Source: Solilutibacter tolerans | Lineage (GTDB): Bacteria; Pseudomonadota; Gammaproteobacteria; Xanthomonadales; Xanthomonadaceae | DNA length: 64,000 bases | Direction of reading: 5' to 3' | Assembly (NCBI RefSeq): GCF_900155935.1 | Contig: NZ_FTLW01000001.1 | Span: 434,001 to 498,000 of the forward strand | Part shown: positions 44,351 to 54,620 of the stretch, in pieces | Numbering within the stretch: the first letter of the stretch is position 1 | Layout: every line of letters begins with the position of its first letter | The notes under the pieces: generated by a model | The model's database searches: none | What the model saw: only the letters and a program-made list of their open reading frames with translations | Told to the model about the DNA's origin: nothing | Position numbers and translations under genes: made by a program

Positions 44351-44925
44351 TCGAAGCCAGTGCCAACGACTTTCTGCCTGATTACCGGGACTGCGTGCAG
44401 CGGACTCTAACGGCAGGGCAATCCCCGCAGATTCCCGCGAATGCTGTGCTGGCTTTGTTGTTGCAAGGGTGCATCCACGCCCACCCTTGGCAGGTCCGAT
44501 TGGCCATGCGTCTGCGCAACGTAATGGTCAAGCCTTGGCGACTCCGTACATCGAATATCGGCTGTCCAGTTTCGTCACTGTTGGATCGTGAGGCCACGAT
44601 GCACTTCGCGGGGGTCTACCCCGTGCGCCAAATCGTTCGTGATGATGCAAGCTGTGCGGAAATTGTGCTGGGCGCGGATGATCGACACCTGCGCTTCCGG
44701 ACATCGATCAGTGCAGAACGTTTGGATGATGGCGGTATGCACGTCACGATGATGACAGTCGTGCAGATCAGTAACCGCTTTGGTCGGATATACATGCGTC
44801 TGGTTGATCCCTTCCATCGTCGATGGATAGCACCCGCCATTTTGGATGCGGCGCTGGCGCATGCCTGCGACAGCGCCGTTGTCAGCGTTTATCGAGTCGA
44901 TACACCGCTGTTTGCAATGCGCTGA
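44347..44925 (+). CDS. DUF2867-type protein
   Basis: 192 residues from the coupled ATG. The ending FGRIYMRLVDPFHRRWIAPAIL is the typical close of the DUF2867 family, preceded by a beta-rich core (FAGVYPVRQIVRDDASCAEIVLGADDRHLRFRTSIS) resembling a lipid- or small-molecule-binding fold. Function is unknown. The 3' end overlaps the convergent tpm gene by 44 bases, an overlap in real coding sequence on both strands. Confidence 0.75.
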   Translation: MIEASANDFLPDYRDCVQRTLTAGQSPQIPANAVLALLLQGCIHAHPWQVRLAMRLRNVMVKPWRLRTSNIGCPVSSLLDREATMHFAGVYPVRQIVRDDASCAEIVLGADDRHLRFRTSISAERLDDGGMHVTMMTVVQISNRFGRIYMRLVDPFHRRWIAPAILDAALAHACDSAVVSVYRVDTPLFAMR

Positions 44926-45538
44926 CGCCATCCGCGACGAAGGACGGTTGCTGTTGAAGGATGTCGCGTCGCTCCAGCAGCGCTACATCCCAAACTCGCG
45001 AGAACAACGAGTAAACTTCGTCCTCGGAGACCGAGAACGGCGGTCCGTCTTTTTCATGTTGCGGGTATTCCAGCGTGATCAATACAGCGTTTGTACCTGC
45101 AGGCAGACGCGCATACAAAGTATCGACATAACGCTGGCGCAGCTCAGGCGGAAGTGCGATCAATGCAGCGCGGTCATAGACATGGCGAATGCCGGACAAC
45201 GTGGTCTCGCTCACCTCGAATGCGTCGGCCTCGAGGATGGCGATGTCGTTGGCGCGATGCAGCGGACCATCCGGCGTATCGCTCACGACATCCGACAATT
45301 CTTGTTCGAGGAAGAATGACTTGATCGCGCGTTCACTGAGTTCGATGCCGAGTACGCGTTGTCCTTGAGCGGCCAGCCACGGCATATCCAGTGTCTTGCC
45401 GGACAGCGGCACCAATACTTCGCTTCCCGGTTTTGCGTGCAGCGAAGGCCAGTGCCTCAGCAGCAATGGCATCACTTCATCGCGGTGCCAGCCTGTTTCA
45501 CCACGTAGCCATCGGGACTTCCAGTAATCGGCCTCCAT
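44882..45538 (-). CDS. tpm: Thiopurine S-methyltransferase
   Basis: 218 residues, the TPMT class I methyltransferase length. The start MEADYWKSRWLRGETGWHRDEVMPLL, the SAM-binding block VLVPLSGKTLDMPWLAAQGQRVLGIELSERAI and the YDRAALIALPPELRQRY block are family hallmarks. Bacterial members methylate thiopurines and selenium or tellurium oxyanions. It is preceded by parC on the same strand with a 6-base gap and overlaps the DUF2867 gene end by 44 bases. Confidence 0.93.
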   Translation of the reverse strand: MEADYWKSRWLRGETGWHRDEVMPLLLRHWPSLHAKPGSEVLVPLSGKTLDMPWLAAQGQRVLGIELSERAIKSFFLEQELSDVVSDTPDGPLHRANDIAILEADAFEVSETTLSGIRHVYDRAALIALPPELRQRYVDTLYARLPAGTNAVLITLEYPQHEKDGPPFSVSEDEVYSLFSRVWDVALLERRDILQQQPSFVADGVSALQTAVYRLDKR

Positions 45539-45544
45539 CAGTGC

Positions 45545-47791
45545 TTATTCCGCCCCAAGAGCGTCAACCTTCTGCCAGCCACGTGGTAACAAGCTGCCCC
45601 GTGATGCGCGTGCACCCAGGTAGTCCTCCAGCTCCCTCCACGACAAGGTCATGGTGCGGGCGCCGGATTTGACGATCAGCTTGCCGCCTTCGCTCACCAC
45701 GGCGACCGACACGACTTTCTCTGTGCCGCGCTTGGCTTTGGGGATCTCGATCAGCTTGTTGCCCTTGCCTTTATCCAGCTCGGGTAGCTCCGAGAGCGGG
45801 AAGGCCAGTACATGGCCTGCGCTGGTGGCGACAACGATGCGGTCCTTGTCGATGTTGCTGGCGAGCGCGGGTTGCAGCACGTCCGCGCCATCGCCAAGCG
45901 TGAGCATCGCCTTGCCGGCTTTTTGCCGCCCGGTCAGATTCTCGAAGCGAGTAACGAAGCCATAGCCTGCGCTGGATGCCAGTACGAAGCGAACATCGTT
46001 TTCGGCGGATACCACTGCACGGAACGTCGCACCTGCGGTGGGTGAGAAACGACCGGTCAAGGGTTCGCCATTGCCGCGTGCTGAAGGTAGCGTATGCGCG
46101 GCGGTGGAATAGCTGCGACCAGCCGAGTCGAGGAAAGCGACTTGCAGGTTACTGCGCCCCTTGGTGGCAGCCAGCAAACCATCGCCATCACGATACGACA
46201 ACGCGGCCGCATCGACATCATGTCCCTTGGCTGCGCGTACCCAACCTTTTTCGCTGAGTACGACGGTGACGGGTTCGCTGGCGACGAGCTCTGTTTCGTC
46301 CAACGCCTGCGCGGCCACACGTGCGACGAGGGGCGAGCGTCGTGCATCGCCGAACTTCTTCGCATCGGCCAGCATCTCGTCTTTGATCAGCTTCTTCAGC
46401 TTGGCCTTGCTGCCCAGCGTCGCAATCAAGCGGTCACGCTCGGCGTCCAGGTCATCCTGCTCGCCGCGAATCTTCATCTCTTCCAATCGCGCTAGCTGGC
46501 GAAGCCTGGTGTCGAGGATGTAGTCGGCCTGGTCTTCGCTGAGCTCGAAGCGTGCCATCAAGACAGCCTTCGGCTCGTCCTCGGTGCGGATGATGCGGAT
46601 GACCTCGTCCAGATTGAGGAAGGCGATCAACAAGCCTTCCAACAGGTGCAGGCGACGCTCGACTTTTTCCAGACGATGCTTGAGGCGGCGAGTCACCGTG
46701 TCCTGGCGGAACTCCAGCCATTCGGACAGCAGCGCCTTGAGCGGTTTGACCTGCGGACGGCCGTCTAGCCCGATCACGTTCATGTTGACGCGATAGCTTT
46801 TTTCCAGATCCGTGGTGGCAAAGAGGTGACCCATCAACTGATCGACATCAACGCGATTGCTGCGCGGGATGAGCGCGATGCGCACCGGTGTTGCGTGATC
46901 GGATTCATCGCGAATGTCTTCCAGCCAGGGCAGCTTTTTCGCGCGCATTTGCGTGGCGATCTGCTCGATCACTTTCGATGGCGAGACCTGATGTGGCAAC
47001 GCATTGATGATGATGTTGCCGTTCTCTTTCACAAACGTCGCGCGCACGCGCAGGCCACCGTTGCCGGTTTCGTAGATGGCGCGCAAGTCGGCCGCAGGCG
47101 TGATGATCTCGGCCGTGGTCGGATAGTCCGGGCCGAGGATGTGTTCGCACAGGTCGGCGGTCGTCGCCTCCGGGTCATCCAGCAGGCGGATGCAGGCGCT
47201 GACCACTTCGTTGAGGTTGTGCGGCGGCACGTCGGTGGCCATGCCGACCGCGATGCCCGTGGTGCCGTTGAGCAAGAGGTGCGGCAGGCGCGCCGGCATC
47301 CAGGTGGGTTCTTCCAAAGTGCCGTCGAAATTCGGGTCCCAATCCACCGTGCCCTGGCCCAATTCGCCCAACAAGACCTCGGCGATCGGGGTGAGCTTGG
47401 ATTCGGTATAACGCATCGCGGCGAAGGATTTCGGGTCGTCCGGCGAGCCGAAATTGCCTTGGCCATCGATCAACGGATAGCGATAGGAAAACGGCTGCGC
47501 CATCAACACAAGCGCTTCGTAGCAGGCCGAGTCGCCATGCGGGTGGTATTTGCCGATGACATCGCCCACGGTGCGGGCCGATTTCTTCGGCTTCGCGCCG
47601 GCGTTCAGGCCCAGCTCGCTCATCGCATAGATGATCCGGCGCTGGACGGGCTTGAGCCCATCCCCGATGAAGGGCAGGGCGCGGTCCAGCACCACGTACA
47701 TGGAATAGTCGAGGTAGGCGCGCTCGGCGTATTCGCGCAGGGGGATTTGCTCGAAACCGTGGAAGGCGGGGCGGGCGGGGGTGTCGGACAT
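45545..47791 (-). CDS. parC: DNA topoisomerase IV subunit A
   Basis: 748 residues. The N-terminal block [50 protein letters not shown] is split here as [18 protein letters not shown] and [18 protein letters not shown]; catalytic Tyr128 lies in AMRYTES. The C-terminal beta-pinwheel starts near residue 500 and lacks the GyrA box, supporting ParC over GyrA. It decatenates sister chromosomes with ParE. The quinolone-resistance region reads [10 protein letters not shown] at about 77-86. Confidence 0.95.
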   Translation of the reverse strand: MSDTPARPAFHGFEQIPLREYAERAYLDYSMYVVLDRALPFIGDGLKPVQRRIIYAMSELGLNAGAKPKKSARTVGDVIGKYHPHGDSACYEALVLMAQPFSYRYPLIDGQGNFGSPDDPKSFAAMRYTESKLTPIAEVLLGELGQGTVDWDPNFDGTLEEPTWMPARLPHLLLNGTTGIAVGMATDVPPHNLNEVVSACIRLLDDPEATTADLCEHILGPDYPTTAEIITPAADLRAIYETGNGGLRVRATFVKENGNIIINALPHQVSPSKVIEQIATQMRAKKLPWLEDIRDESDHATPVRIALIPRSNRVDVDQLMGHLFATTDLEKSYRVNMNVIGLDGRPQVKPLKALLSEWLEFRQDTVTRRLKHRLEKVERRLHLLEGLLIAFLNLDEVIRIIRTEDEPKAVLMARFELSEDQADYILDTRLRQLARLEEMKIRGEQDDLDAERDRLIATLGSKAKLKKLIKDEMLADAKKFGDARRSPLVARVAAQALDETELVASEPVTVVLSEKGWVRAAKGHDVDAAALSYRDGDGLLAATKGRSNLQVAFLDSAGRSYSTAAHTLPSARGNGEPLTGRFSPTAGATFRAVVSAENDVRFVLASSAGYGFVTRFENLTGRQKAGKAMLTLGDGADVLQPALASNIDKDRIVVATSAGHVLAFPLSELPELDKGKGNKLIEIPKAKRGTEKVVSVAVVSEGGKLIVKSGARTMTLSWRELEDYLGARASRGSLLPRGWQKVDALGAE

Positions 47792-47940
47792 CGGGGCTCG
47801 GGATTGGATCGGATGAGTCAGGTCATTCTACCGGCCACCCGTATGGTCCCCACCAGCAGGCCTAAGGATGCGGCTGCTCGCAGCTTCGAACGGTAGTCGG
47901 GAAGGCCTGCTCGACATCCTGCGCGGGCTGGGCGCATGAT

Positions 47941-49536
47941 GTGGCCGGGGATACATGGGGTCGTGGTGTGGACAACAGGAACGTCACATCGGGTGAGCCA
48001 CAAGAGACTCCCGGCTGGCCCGAGCCGATCGTGGCGCGGGACTACCGTGCGCTGTTTGATTCCATCGATGAAGGTTTCTGCATCATCGACGTGATGTTCG
48101 ATGCGTCTGGCAAGGCGGTCGATTATCGATTCTGCGAGGTCAACCAGACCTTTGAGCGGCAAACGGGCCTGGTCAACGCCGCAGGGCGCACGGCCCGGGA
48201 GATGGTGCCTGGCCTTGAAGCGCGCTGGTTCGACACTTACGGCGATGTCGTGGTCACGCGTCAGGCCAAACGGTTTGTCGAAGGCTCGGAGGTGATGCGG
48301 CATTGGTTCGATGTGTATGCCTTCCCATTGGGTCCGGAAGGCAGCAAGGAAGTCGCCATCGTCTTCAAGGACATCACATCGGAGCAGTTGGCGCTGCGTG
48401 AGTTGCGCGAGAACGATCGTCTCAAGGATGAGTTCCTGGCCATGCTCGCCCATGAACTGCGCAACCCCATGGTGCCGATACAGGCAGCGCTGTACCAACT
48501 CCGCCAATCGACCGACGCCGAGACCGTGCGCCGGGCAGCCGATGTCATTGACCGGCAGATGGGGCAACTGGTCCGGCTGGTCGACGATCTCATGGAAGTC
48601 TCGCGCGTCACGCGCGGAAAAGTGGCGCTGCGTTCAGAACCCATCGAGTTGCAGTACGCGCTGCATGGCGCGATCGAGGCCGTCGAGCCGATGCTGAAGA
48701 AGGCCGGCATCCGACTCGCAGCCGATCTTCCCGACGCACCGATCATTGTCGATGGCGATGCTGTCAGGTTGACGCAGGTCTTCACCAATTTGCTGGCGAA
48801 TGCGATCAAGTACAGCCCTGCGGGCAGCAACGTCGGGCTCACCACGTCGAGTGAGAAGGACGAGGTGCTCGTGACGGTGATCGATGACGGCATCGGCCTG
48901 CCCACGGACCGGCTGGAGCACATCTTCGACATGTTCGCCCAACTGGGGCCGAGGGGGACGTCGGTCCAAGGCGGGCTGGGCATCGGACTGACGCTGGTCC
49001 GTACCTTGGTCGAGATGCACGGCGGCAGTGTCGAGGCCCACAGTGAAGGGTTGGGACGAGGCAGCCGCTTTGTGGTTCGTTTGCCGCATCGCAGGGACGA
49101 GTCTCCACTCGAAGCTGCTGAGGTTCATGACACTCCGCTGTGCAAGCTCGACGGACTTCGGGTGATGGTGGTCGATGACAACCGCGAGATCGTCGAGAGT
49201 TTCGCCGACTGGCTGCAAGCGCAGGGCGCGGTCGTCCGTGTCTGCCAGGATGGCCACGAGGCGCTCGAGGCCGCCACGCTCTGGCATCCCCATGTCGTGA
49301 TGCTCGACCTCGGGCTTTCGGGACTTGATGGGTGGGAAGTGGCCCGCCGTCTTCGCGCTGATCCGGAAGGCTTGTCGCGCTTGCTGATCGCCATCAGCGG
49401 TTGGGGGCAGCCGGCGGACATCGAGCGATCCCGCCGCGCGGGCTTTGATGATCATTTCACCAAACCGCCGCCACTGGCGCGATTACAGGCGGTGCTGTGC
49501 GAGCATCGCGATCACGTCTTCCCGGCTGCTGATTGA
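47941..49536 (+). CDS. Soluble hybrid histidine kinase (PAS-HisKA-HATPase-REC)
   Basis: 531 residues, no membrane segments. A PAS domain (about 38-150), a HisKA helix with the phospho-acceptor H171 in LAHELRNP, a HATPase with N- and G-boxes (NLLANAIKYSP, GGLGIGLTLV) and a C-terminal receiver (about 400-525) with MVVDD at its start and phospho-acceptor D456 in MLDLGLSGLDG. The start is a GTG at 47941 and could be the GTG at 47968. No partner response regulator with an output domain is nearby, so it is an orphan that may pass phosphate to an unlinked regulator. Confidence 0.9.
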   Translation: MAGDTWGRGVDNRNVTSGEPQETPGWPEPIVARDYRALFDSIDEGFCIIDVMFDASGKAVDYRFCEVNQTFERQTGLVNAAGRTAREMVPGLEARWFDTYGDVVVTRQAKRFVEGSEVMRHWFDVYAFPLGPEGSKEVAIVFKDITSEQLALRELRENDRLKDEFLAMLAHELRNPMVPIQAALYQLRQSTDAETVRRAADVIDRQMGQLVRLVDDLMEVSRVTRGKVALRSEPIELQYALHGAIEAVEPMLKKAGIRLAADLPDAPIIVDGDAVRLTQVFTNLLANAIKYSPAGSNVGLTTSSEKDEVLVTVIDDGIGLPTDRLEHIFDMFAQLGPRGTSVQGGLGIGLTLVRTLVEMHGGSVEAHSEGLGRGSRFVVRLPHRRDESPLEAAEVHDTPLCKLDGLRVMVVDDNREIVESFADWLQAQGAVVRVCQDGHEALEAATLWHPHVVMLDLGLSGLDGWEVARRLRADPEGLSRLLIAISGWGQPADIERSRRAGFDDHFTKPPPLARLQAVLCEHRDHVFPAAD

Positions 49537-49561
49537 CAAGCGCGACGGTAAGCCGCAAGAT
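49533..49561 (+). promoter_or_regulatory. Promoter of tRNA-Leu embedded in the kinase stop
   Basis: TTGACA at 49533-49538 overlaps the TGA stop of the kinase gene (49534-49536). CAAGAT at 49556-49561 stands at a 17-base spacing as a weak -10, 12 bases before the tRNA. Confidence 0.6.
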
Positions 49562-49573
49562 ACGCGCCCACAT

Positions 49574-49658
<85 letters not shown>

Positions 49659-49663
49659 AATGC

Positions 49664-49694
49664 AAACCCCCGAGCAATCGGGGGTTTTGTTTTT
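49664..49694 (+). terminator. Intrinsic terminator after tRNA-Leu
   Basis: A perfect 10-bp stem (AAACCCCCGA 49664-49673 with TCGGGGGTTT 49678-49687, GCAA loop) followed by TGTTTTT, six bases after the tRNA CCA end. Confidence 0.9.
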
Positions 49695-49737
49695 CCGGAT
49701 CGCCGCCAACTCACGCGGTCTGTGCGACGATCTTCGT

Positions 49738-52173
49738 ATGACGAAGAAACCAACAAAAGGCCCGCGTTCATCGGGCAAGAGCACCTCTCCCGCTCGCGGC
49801 AAGAAGACCCCAGCCGCCAAGGCCGCTGGACGCAAGAAAGCGGCACCCGCCAGGGCGCCTTGGTTGCCCGAAGGTATGTCGAAACCAGCCAAACCGACAG
49901 GCCGGGGGGCGTTGCCGCAGGCACGCTCGGCGCCGCCGAGGGACCCGCATTTCCAGCGTGAATCGCAGCGCTATGCCGAGCCCATCGCTAGCCGCGACTA
50001 CATATTGCAGATCTTGTCGGCAGCCGATGGCCCGATGGATGCCGAGGCCTTGGCGCGCCAGCTCAGGCTGACTGCCCCTGACCGGCGCGATGCGCTGGAC
50101 AAGCGGTTGGGCGCGATGGTCCGCGACGGCCAATTGCTGCAGAACCGGCGTGGTGGTTTCGCTCCGGCGCAGCAGTTGGACCTGATTCCGGGCACGGTGA
50201 TCGCCAATCCGCAAGGGTTCGGATTCCTGCGTCCCGACGCGGGTGGAGGTGAGGATGCGTTCCTGCCGCCCACCGAAATGCGCAAAGTCATGCATGGGGA
50301 TCGTGTGTTGGTGAGCATCACCGGCATGGACCAACGCGGTCGCACCGAGGCAGCCATCGTCGAGGTGCTGGAGCGTCGCGTCACTCGCTTGGTTGGTCGG
50401 TTTGACGAAGAAGCCGGCGTTGGGTTCGTGGTGCCCGATGATGCACGCATCCAGCGCAACGTGATGATTCCCCAGGCCGAACGCAATGATGCTGGGAAAG
50501 GCCAGTTGGTCGTGGCCGAAATCACTCAGGCGCAAGACTCCCGGCGGCCGCCGATTGGCCGCATCGTCGCTGTGCTGGGTGACAAGCTGACACCCTCTCT
50601 GGTCGTCGAAGCTGCGATCCATGGCCACGACATCCCGCACGTATTTCCACAGGAAGTGTTGGATGAAGCGGCCGCAGTGCCGTTGGAAGTGCCTGCGACC
50701 GCGCTTAAGGGACGGGTTGATCTGCGCAGCACGCCGCTGGTCACCATCGATGGCGAAGATGCCAAGGATTTCGATGATGCCGTCTATTGCGAACGCACGC
50801 GCGGTGGTTGGCGCCTGATCGTCGCCATCGCCGATGTGTCGACTTACGTGCGGCCGGAAACGCCTTTGGACGATGAGGCGCAACTACGCGCGACTTCGGT
50901 CTACTTCCCCGGTTTCGTCGTGCCGATGTTGCCGGAGACATTATCGAACGGGATTTGCTCGCTCAATCCGAAGGTGGATCGTCTGTGCTTCGTTTGCGAC
51001 ATGCAGTTGGACAACCGTGGCGAAGTCACATCGTCCGAGTTTTACGAGGCGGTGATGAACTCGCACGCGCGCCTGACTTACACGCAAGTTTGGAACGCGG
51101 TAGGTGATGGAATTCCCGAAGAAGAATACCAGCAGGCGCTTGCGAAGATCGGCGATCAACTGGCGCAGGTCCAGCATCTGCATCAACTCTACCAGCGCAT
51201 GGCCGAAGCGCGCCAGCGTCGCGGGGCGATCGAATTTGAATCGGGTGAAGTGCGTTTCGTCCTGGACAACAAGGGCGAGGTGACCCAGGCCGGCATGCTC
51301 CAGCGCAATGACGCACACAAGTTGATCGAGGAATGCATGATCGCGGCCAACGTCGAAGCCGCGAAGTATCTGTTGGATAAAGGTATCCCCGCACCGTTCC
51401 GTATCCACGAGCGCCCACCGGAGCAAAAGTATGCGGACCTGCAGGAGTTCTTGAAGGAGTTCCAGTTGTCGATGCCGCCATGGGCCAAGGTGCATCCTCG
51501 TGATTTCACGGCGCTCATCCACAAGGTGCGCGAACGAGCGGATTCGGCGCTGATCGAATCGGTCTTGCTGCGCAGTCAGTCATTGGCCGTGTATTCGCCC
51601 AGCAATGTCGGTCATTTCGGGCTGGCGTTGAAAAGTTACGCACACTTCACTTCGCCCATTCGACGTTATCCGGATCTGTTAGTGCATCGCGCGATCAAGC
51701 ATGGCCTCGCTGGTGGCACGGCCAACGATTTCCGCTACAGCGCACGCGAAATAGACCAGCTCTCGTTGCAGTGCTCCGAGCGCAGTCGCCGTGCGGATGA
51801 AGCGGAACGCGAAGTGGACGAGCGTTATCGCGCTGCGTGGATGGAGCAGCACGTCGGCGGTGAATTTGATGGCGTGATCAGCGGCGTAACCAGCTTTGGG
51901 CTGTTCATCGAGTTGGATGATTCCAAAGTCAATGGCCTGATCCACGTCACCCAGCTGCCACATGACTATTACCACTTCGATGCGATCCGCAAGACGCTGA
52001 CAGGCGAGCGGCGCGGACGTGAATTCCGCTTGGGTGATCGGGTGCGCATCGTCGTGCTCAAGGCGAGTCTGGAGGAGCGCAAGATCGACTTCCGCCTGGT
52101 GGAGGAGGACGAAGGCGCCAAGCCGCTACCGGCGCGTGGCAAGCCTGCCAAACGACCCAAGCAGAAGTACTGA
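49738..52173 (+). CDS. rnr: Ribonuclease R
   Basis: 811 residues. A Lys/Arg/Pro-rich N-terminal extension (about 1-65) precedes a winged-helix RNase R segment (about 80-140), two cold-shock domains (about 145-320), the RNB catalytic domain with TIDGEDAKDFDDAVYCERT near residue 340, and a C-terminal S1 domain (GEFDGVISGVTSFGLFIEL near 708). It is the 3'-5' exonuclease that degrades structured RNA. ATG at 49738 is preferred to an open frame beginning right after the tRNA. Confidence 0.95.
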   Translation: MTKKPTKGPRSSGKSTSPARGKKTPAAKAAGRKKAAPARAPWLPEGMSKPAKPTGRGALPQARSAPPRDPHFQRESQRYAEPIASRDYILQILSAADGPMDAEALARQLRLTAPDRRDALDKRLGAMVRDGQLLQNRRGGFAPAQQLDLIPGTVIANPQGFGFLRPDAGGGEDAFLPPTEMRKVMHGDRVLVSITGMDQRGRTEAAIVEVLERRVTRLVGRFDEEAGVGFVVPDDARIQRNVMIPQAERNDAGKGQLVVAEITQAQDSRRPPIGRIVAVLGDKLTPSLVVEAAIHGHDIPHVFPQEVLDEAAAVPLEVPATALKGRVDLRSTPLVTIDGEDAKDFDDAVYCERTRGGWRLIVAIADVSTYVRPETPLDDEAQLRATSVYFPGFVVPMLPETLSNGICSLNPKVDRLCFVCDMQLDNRGEVTSSEFYEAVMNSHARLTYTQVWNAVGDGIPEEEYQQALAKIGDQLAQVQHLHQLYQRMAEARQRRGAIEFESGEVRFVLDNKGEVTQAGMLQRNDAHKLIEECMIAANVEAAKYLLDKGIPAPFRIHERPPEQKYADLQEFLKEFQLSMPPWAKVHPRDFTALIHKVRERADSALIESVLLRSQSLAVYSPSNVGHFGLALKSYAHFTSPIRRYPDLLVHRAIKHGLAGGTANDFRYSAREIDQLSLQCSERSRRADEAEREVDERYRAAWMEQHVGGEFDGVISGVTSFGLFIELDDSKVNGLIHVTQLPHDYYHFDAIRKTLTGERRGREFRLGDRVRIVVLKASLEERKIDFRLVEEDEGAKPLPARGKPAKRPKQKY

Positions 52174-52208
52174 GCGAAGCCGTATCCCCCAGCCATTACA
52201 ATGCCGCC

Positions 52209-52970
52209 ATGAGCAAAGCTTCTCCTTGGATTGCCGGTATCAATGCGGTGGCATCGGCACTGGAACACGACGCGGCGAACGTGCGCGAAGTATTGGTCGA
52301 GGCAGGCGGGCGCAACCCGCGTCTGACCGAGATCGAATCGCAAGCGCGACGTCTGGAAATCGACGTGCGCCGTGTCGCACAACAGGCGCTGGATGGCGTG
52401 GCTGGCGGGTTGCGCCACCAGGGCGTGGTCGCACGCTATGAAGCCGCGCGCATGTGGGACGAGCACGAGTTGCCCGACCTGATCGAGCAAGCCGAAGGGC
52501 GCGCATTGGTGCTGGTGCTGGATGGCGTGCAAGACCCGCACAATCTGGGTGCCTGCCTACGCTCTGCAGCTGCGGCAGGAGCCACCGCTGTGGTGATCCC
52601 GCGCGACAAGGCCGTGCAAGTGAATGCCACCGTACGCAAGACATCGGCGGGCGCGGCGGATCGGATCCCGGTGATCGCGGCGACCAATCTCTCGCGTTGC
52701 CTGCGTGACATGCAGAAGCAGGGCGTGTGGATCTATGGTTTGGCCGGCGAGACTGATGCGTCGATTTACGACATCGACTTGACCGGCAATGTGGCCCTGG
52801 TGCTGGGAGGCGAGGGCGATGGGCTGCGCAGACTCACACGCGAAAATTGCGACGCATTGGTGAAGATCCCGATGCCGGGAGAGATGGAAAGTCTCAATGT
52901 GTCGGTAGCAACGGGTATCGCGTTGTTCGAAGCGGTGCGCCAGCGCCAACCCAAGGGGAAAGCACGATGA
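52209..52970 (+). CDS. rlmB: 23S rRNA (guanosine-2'-O)-methyltransferase RlmB
   Basis: 253 residues. SPOUT methyltransferase: N-terminal substrate-binding domain (SPWIAGINAVASALEH) then LVLDGVQDPHNLGACLRSAAAAGATAVVIPRD and the knot motifs VALVLGGEGDGLRRLT and MPGEMESLNVSVATGIALFE. It methylates Gm2251 in the peptidyl transferase centre; its place directly after rnr is conserved. The stop overlaps the next ATG as ATGA. Confidence 0.95.
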   Translation: MSKASPWIAGINAVASALEHDAANVREVLVEAGGRNPRLTEIESQARRLEIDVRRVAQQALDGVAGGLRHQGVVARYEAARMWDEHELPDLIEQAEGRALVLVLDGVQDPHNLGACLRSAAAAGATAVVIPRDKAVQVNATVRKTSAGAADRIPVIAATNLSRCLRDMQKQGVWIYGLAGETDASIYDIDLTGNVALVLGGEGDGLRRLTRENCDALVKIPMPGEMESLNVSVATGIALFEAVRQRQPKGKAR

Positions 52971-53230
52971 ACCTGCAGTGGTATGACTGGGTAGGCATGC
53001 TCGGCACCTTGATGGTGCTGGGCGGATTCTTCCTGCTGCAGGCCGGACGCCTGCATGGCAATGGCCTGACGTATCAATTGCTCAATCTGTTCGGTGCGGG
53101 CGCGATATTGCTGTCGCTCTGGGGCAACTTCAATATTTCGGTGTTCTTGCTTGAGGCCGCGTGGATGGCGGTGAGCCTGTACGGCATCGCGCGCACACTC
53201 AGGAAGCCGCGTCCGACTCCGCAGGGCTAG
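52967..53230 (+). CDS. CBU_0592-like small membrane protein
   Basis: 87 residues, three hydrophobic helices (about 7-25, 34-52 and 58-76). The pattern [37 protein letters not shown] then [16 protein letters not shown] matches CBU_0592-like small membrane proteins of unknown function, found as single proteins or fused to transporters. It is translationally coupled to rlmB and its 3' end overlaps the convergent rnt gene by 32 bases. Confidence 0.8.
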   Translation: MNLQWYDWVGMLGTLMVLGGFFLLQAGRLHGNGLTYQLLNLFGAGAILLSLWGNFNISVFLLEAAWMAVSLYGIARTLRKPRPTPQG

Positions 53231-53858
53231 CAGCTTTCAACATCGGCCACTGGTTGGCGATGCGGCAAAACAATTGCGCGGTGATCTCCGCGTCATATAC
53301 GGCGGAGTGCGCATCGGCCGCATTCCACGGCAGTCCTGCGGCTTGAGCGGCGCGTGCCAGCACCGTTTGACCGTAGGCGAGTCCTGCCATGGTCACTGTG
53401 TCAAATACGCTGAAAGGGTGGAACGGGTTGCGCTTGTGCTTGCTGCGCGCGACCGCGGCATTGACGAAGTTCAAATCGAAATGCGCGTTGTGACCGACCA
53501 ATATTGCGCGTTGGCAGCCATGCTTTTTCACCGCGGCGCGGATGGGCGCGAAGACGTGTTCCAACCCGTCTTTTTCGGGCTTTGCCAAGCGAAAGGGATG
53601 GTCCAGCTGGATGCCAGTGACGGCGAGTGATTTCGGGTCGATGTCGGTGCCAGGGGCAGGCTCGAGGTGCGCGCAGGCGGTTTCGCCCAGGATCAGTTTG
53701 CCCTCATCGTCCATGTCCAGCGGCACTGCGGCGATTTCTAGCAGTGCATGCCTGTTCCAATCGAAGCCGCCGGTTTCCACATCCACCACGACCGGCAGGA
53801 ACCCGCGAAAACGGGTGGCCATGGTGGGGTGTGTGCGTGTCGGATTAGCGTCGGGCAT
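53199..53858 (-). CDS. rnt: Ribonuclease T
   Basis: 219 residues. DEDDh exonuclease: [10 protein letters not shown] (first Asp and Glu), [14 protein letters not shown] (second Asp) and [14 protein letters not shown] (His and last Asp). The RNase T-specific block [28 protein letters not shown] is present. It trims tRNA and other small RNA 3' ends as a dimer. It sits 10 bases after the DUF2063 gene on the same strand, so it may be carried on the end of the copper-peptide operon transcript. ATG at 53822 is another possible start. Confidence 0.93.
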   Translation of the reverse strand: MPDANPTRTHPTMATRFRGFLPVVVDVETGGFDWNRHALLEIAAVPLDMDDEGKLILGETACAHLEPAPGTDIDPKSLAVTGIQLDHPFRLAKPEKDGLEHVFAPIRAAVKKHGCQRAILVGHNAHFDLNFVNAAVARSKHKRNPFHPFSVFDTVTMAGLAYGQTVLARAAQAAGLPWNAADAHSAVYDAEITAQLFCRIANQWPMLKAASPAESDAAS

Positions 53859-53867
53859 GCGTGCAGT

Positions 53868-54620
53868 TTAGCTGGTGCGTGTGCCGATCACCGTGCCTTC
53901 GATATGCAATCGATGCAGCATCGCCTGGACCTCGGTGGTGAAGGTGGCGTCGTCGGGCAGGCCGGCCTCGTCTGCCAGGGCCTCGATGATGGCGTTGCCA
54001 CTGAGCGTGTGACTGCCTTCGATCCATTGCAATAGCCGGAATGCCAGAGGTGATAGCGCGGCAAAATGGACCTGCATGTCGGGAGCGCGACGCACCAGGA
54101 TCAAACTGGGCGATGCCGGCGGGGTTTGGGGCCGATACGTCGGGCCGATACGATCCACCGGCCATGCGTAGGCCAATGGCCATGCCTGGGGCGAGAGCAG
54201 TGGGATGCCTTGCAACAGATCACCCTGCGGATCGTGTGCAATCGGGTCTGCATCGTCAATCTGCGCGCGCAGCTCCATCCATTCGTAGTGCGCGAGCTCG
54301 GGTAGCCACGGCAGGTGATGTGTGTCGTTGTCAGCCAGCCAGCCGATGAACTCTTGCGCGACCTCGGTAAACAGCGGCGTAGTGCAACGATGTTCGCGGT
54401 GGAAGGTGTCGACCAATTCGTTCCATTCGGCATATTCAAGTGCCTTGCGTATCACTGGAAAATTGGAGGAGAGTAGAGATTCGATGGTGTTGCGGAACAA
54501 GTCGCGGTAGACGGCCATTCGCCGCGACTCGATACCGGGCGGCGCGGGCTGCGTTGAATCGCGCAAATGCGCGGCAAAGGCAAATTGCTGGTCGCGCACG
54601 GTGTCGACGGGCTTAGACAT
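53868..54620 (-). CDS. DUF2063 partner protein of an MNIO enzyme (HvfC/BufC type)
   Basis: 250 residues. The N-terminal DUF2063 helical domain ([11 protein letters not shown], then [27 protein letters not shown]) is followed by a C-terminal domain that ends in a winged-helix-like segment. In HvfABC and bufferin systems this protein delivers the precursor to the DUF692 enzyme. Its start overlaps the DUF692 stop by 8 bases (or 14 with the ATG at 54626), which fits a fixed 1:1 partnership. Confidence 0.88.
   Translation of the reverse strand: MSKPVDTVRDQQFAFAAHLRDSTQPAPPGIESRRMAVYRDLFRNTIESLLSSNFPVIRKALEYAEWNELVDTFHREHRCTTPLFTEVAQEFIGWLADNDTHHLPWLPELAHYEWMELRAQIDDADPIAHDPQGDLLQGIPLLSPQAWPLAYAWPVDRIGPTYRPQTPPASPSLILVRRAPDMQVHFAALSPLAFRLLQWIEGSHTLSGNAIIEALADEAGLPDDATFTTEVQAMLHRLHIEGTVIGTRTS

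Noticed and set aside
46826-47896. 356-codon open frame on the plus strand
   Set aside because: Antisense shadow of parC; low-complexity Arg/Gly/Val composition and no recognisable domain.
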